Positions 6,345 through 6,969 of a stretch of 6,969 nt of DNA are shown piece after piece. The notes beneath the pieces were generated by a model. That model saw only the letters and a program-made list of their open reading frames with translations, searched no databases and was not told the origin of the DNA. The stretch's first letter is position 1. Each line of letters opens with the position of its first letter. Origin of the DNA: Burkholderiales bacterium (GTDB lineage Bacteria > Pseudomonadota > Gammaproteobacteria > Burkholderiales > Burkholderiaceae_F); assembly GCA_024641225.1 (NCBI GenBank), contig JAHEDN010000129.1, positions 1-6,969 of the forward strand. Reading direction: 5' to 3'. The translations under genes were made by a program, and so were the position numbers.

Positions 6345-6369
6345 GTGCGGTGGACCGGTCACCGCGCAC
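6345..6369 (-). other. Stable hairpin in the lpd-zapE intergenic region
   Basis: GCGGTG (6347-6352) pairs with CACCGC (6360-6365) around a 7-base loop. The stem extends by two more pairs (6345-6346 with 6368-6369) past a 2-base bulge. The hairpin lies just after the lpd stop codon in the minus-strand transcript and before the zapE start. It lacks a following U-run, so it is more likely a partial terminator, an mRNA-processing site or a 3'-end stabiliser than a full intrinsic terminator. The structure is seen; the role is inferred. Confidence 0.4.
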
Positions 6370-6383
6370 CCGTCGCAGGTCAC

Positions 6384-6969
6384 TCAGAAGTTGAGCGCCC
6401 TCTTGTCGACCGCAAGGGCCGCCTCCTTGGTCGCCTCCGAAAGCGACGGATGCGCGTGGCAGATGCGGGCGATGTCCTCGCTGCTGGCGCGGAACTCCAT
6501 GGCCACCACTGCCTCGGCGATCAGTTCGGAGGCCAGCGGGCCGATGATGTGCACGCCGAGGATCTCGTCGGTCGCGGCATCGGCAAGAAACTTGACCATG
6601 CCGGTCGTGTCGCCGAGCGCCCGCGCCCGGCCGTTGGCCGCGAACGGAAACGTTCCCGCACGGTAGGCGCGGCCGGCGCTCTTTAACTGCTGCTCGGTCT
6701 GGCCGACCCAGGCAATCTCCGGCGAGGTGTAGATCACCCAGGGAATCGTGTTGAAGTTGACGTGGCCATGCTGGCCGGCGATGCGTTCGGCCACGGCCAC
6801 GCCCTCTTCCTCGGCTTTGTGCGCCAGCATCGGGCCGCGCACCACGTCGCCGATCGCCCACACGTTCGGCAGGCTCGTCCTGCAGTCGTCGTCGACCACG
6901 ACAAATCCCCGCTCGTCGAGCGGCAGCCCTACGGCGGCGGCGTTCAGGCCGTCGCTGTTCGGCAGGCGG
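6384..6969 (-). CDS. lpdA: Dihydrolipoamide dehydrogenase (E3), C-terminal 194 residues (cut by window edge)
   Basis: E3 is the FAD flavoprotein that reoxidises dihydrolipoamide on 2-oxoacid dehydrogenase complexes, passing electrons to NAD+. Only the C-terminal part is present, read in frame from base 6968. It begins with RLPNSDGLN, the end of the GRxPN block near the NAD domain. The FAD-contact segment VWAIGDVVRGPMLAHKAEEEG (fragment residues about 36-56; the key block is AIGD) comes next, then the dimerisation domain with YTSPEIAWVG (about 80-89). The active-site base motif HAHPSLSE follows, with His173 and Glu178 of the fragment as the conserved His-Glu pair, and the end is DKRALNF. The redox-active CxxxxC pair is outside the window. 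Being followed by zapE suggests the E3 of the 2-oxoglutarate dehydrogenase operon (often called odhL), but the sucA/odhB neighbours are not visible. Confidence 0.93.
   Translation of the reverse strand, partial: RLPNSDGLNAAAVGLPLDERGFVVVDDDCRTSLPNVWAIGDVVRGPMLAHKAEEEGVAVAERIAGQHGHVNFNTIPWVIYTSPEIAWVGQTEQQLKSAGRAYRAGTFPFAANGRARALGDTTGMVKFLADAATDEILGVHIIGPLASELIAEAVVAMEFRASSEDIARICHAHPSLSEATKEAALAVDKRALNF

Overview
The window looks like ordinary chromosomal core DNA from a high-GC (roughly two thirds GC by eye) Gram-negative proteobacterium, most likely a betaproteobacterium. The reasons are an outer-membrane assembly lipoprotein (BamD) divergent from rluD, and a dihydrolipoamide dehydrogenase gene followed directly by zapE, an order I recall from betaproteobacterial 2-oxoglutarate dehydrogenase operons. 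The order or genus cannot be decided from this stretch alone. I see no tRNA, rRNA, CRISPR array, insertion sequence, phage gene or attachment site. Coding density is very high: no gap between genes exceeds about 110 bases.

Layout from left to right. (1) 1-426, minus: N-terminal part of rluD, cut by the window edge. (2) 472-1263, plus: bamD, divergent from rluD across a 45-base gap that holds a consensus -10 box. (3) 1282-3360, minus: a DinG/YoaA-type iron-sulfur XPD-family helicase, convergent with bamD. (4) 3357-3554, minus: a 65-residue DUF465/YdcH-family protein whose stop codon overlaps the helicase start (GTGA). (5) 3555-3663: a divergent control region containing a perfect 10-base palindrome. 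(6) 3664-4425, plus: a PP2C-type Ser/Thr protein phosphatase. (7) 4495-5238, minus: an unrecognised exported, Ala/Arg/Glu/Gln-rich coiled-coil protein. (8) 5222-6313, minus: zapE, overlapping gene 7 by 17 bases. (9) 6384-6969, minus: C-terminal part of dihydrolipoamide dehydrogenase, cut by the window edge.

Three transcription groups are likely. On the minus strand, lpd-zapE-coiled-coil gene form one operon (a 70-base gap with a hairpin, then a 17-base overlap), and DUF465-helicase form a translationally coupled pair. bamD and the phosphatase are probably single-gene plus-strand units, each ending tail to tail against a minus-strand unit. The functions are housekeeping: ribosomal RNA modification, outer-membrane protein assembly, DNA repair or replication-fork helicase activity, signalling by dephosphorylation, cell division, and the TCA cycle.

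I did not find convincing evidence for a new multi-gene system. The two items most worth following up are the DUF465-helicase coupling and the uncharacterised exported coiled-coil protein with a Cys-X8-Cys pair, which is co-translated with zapE.
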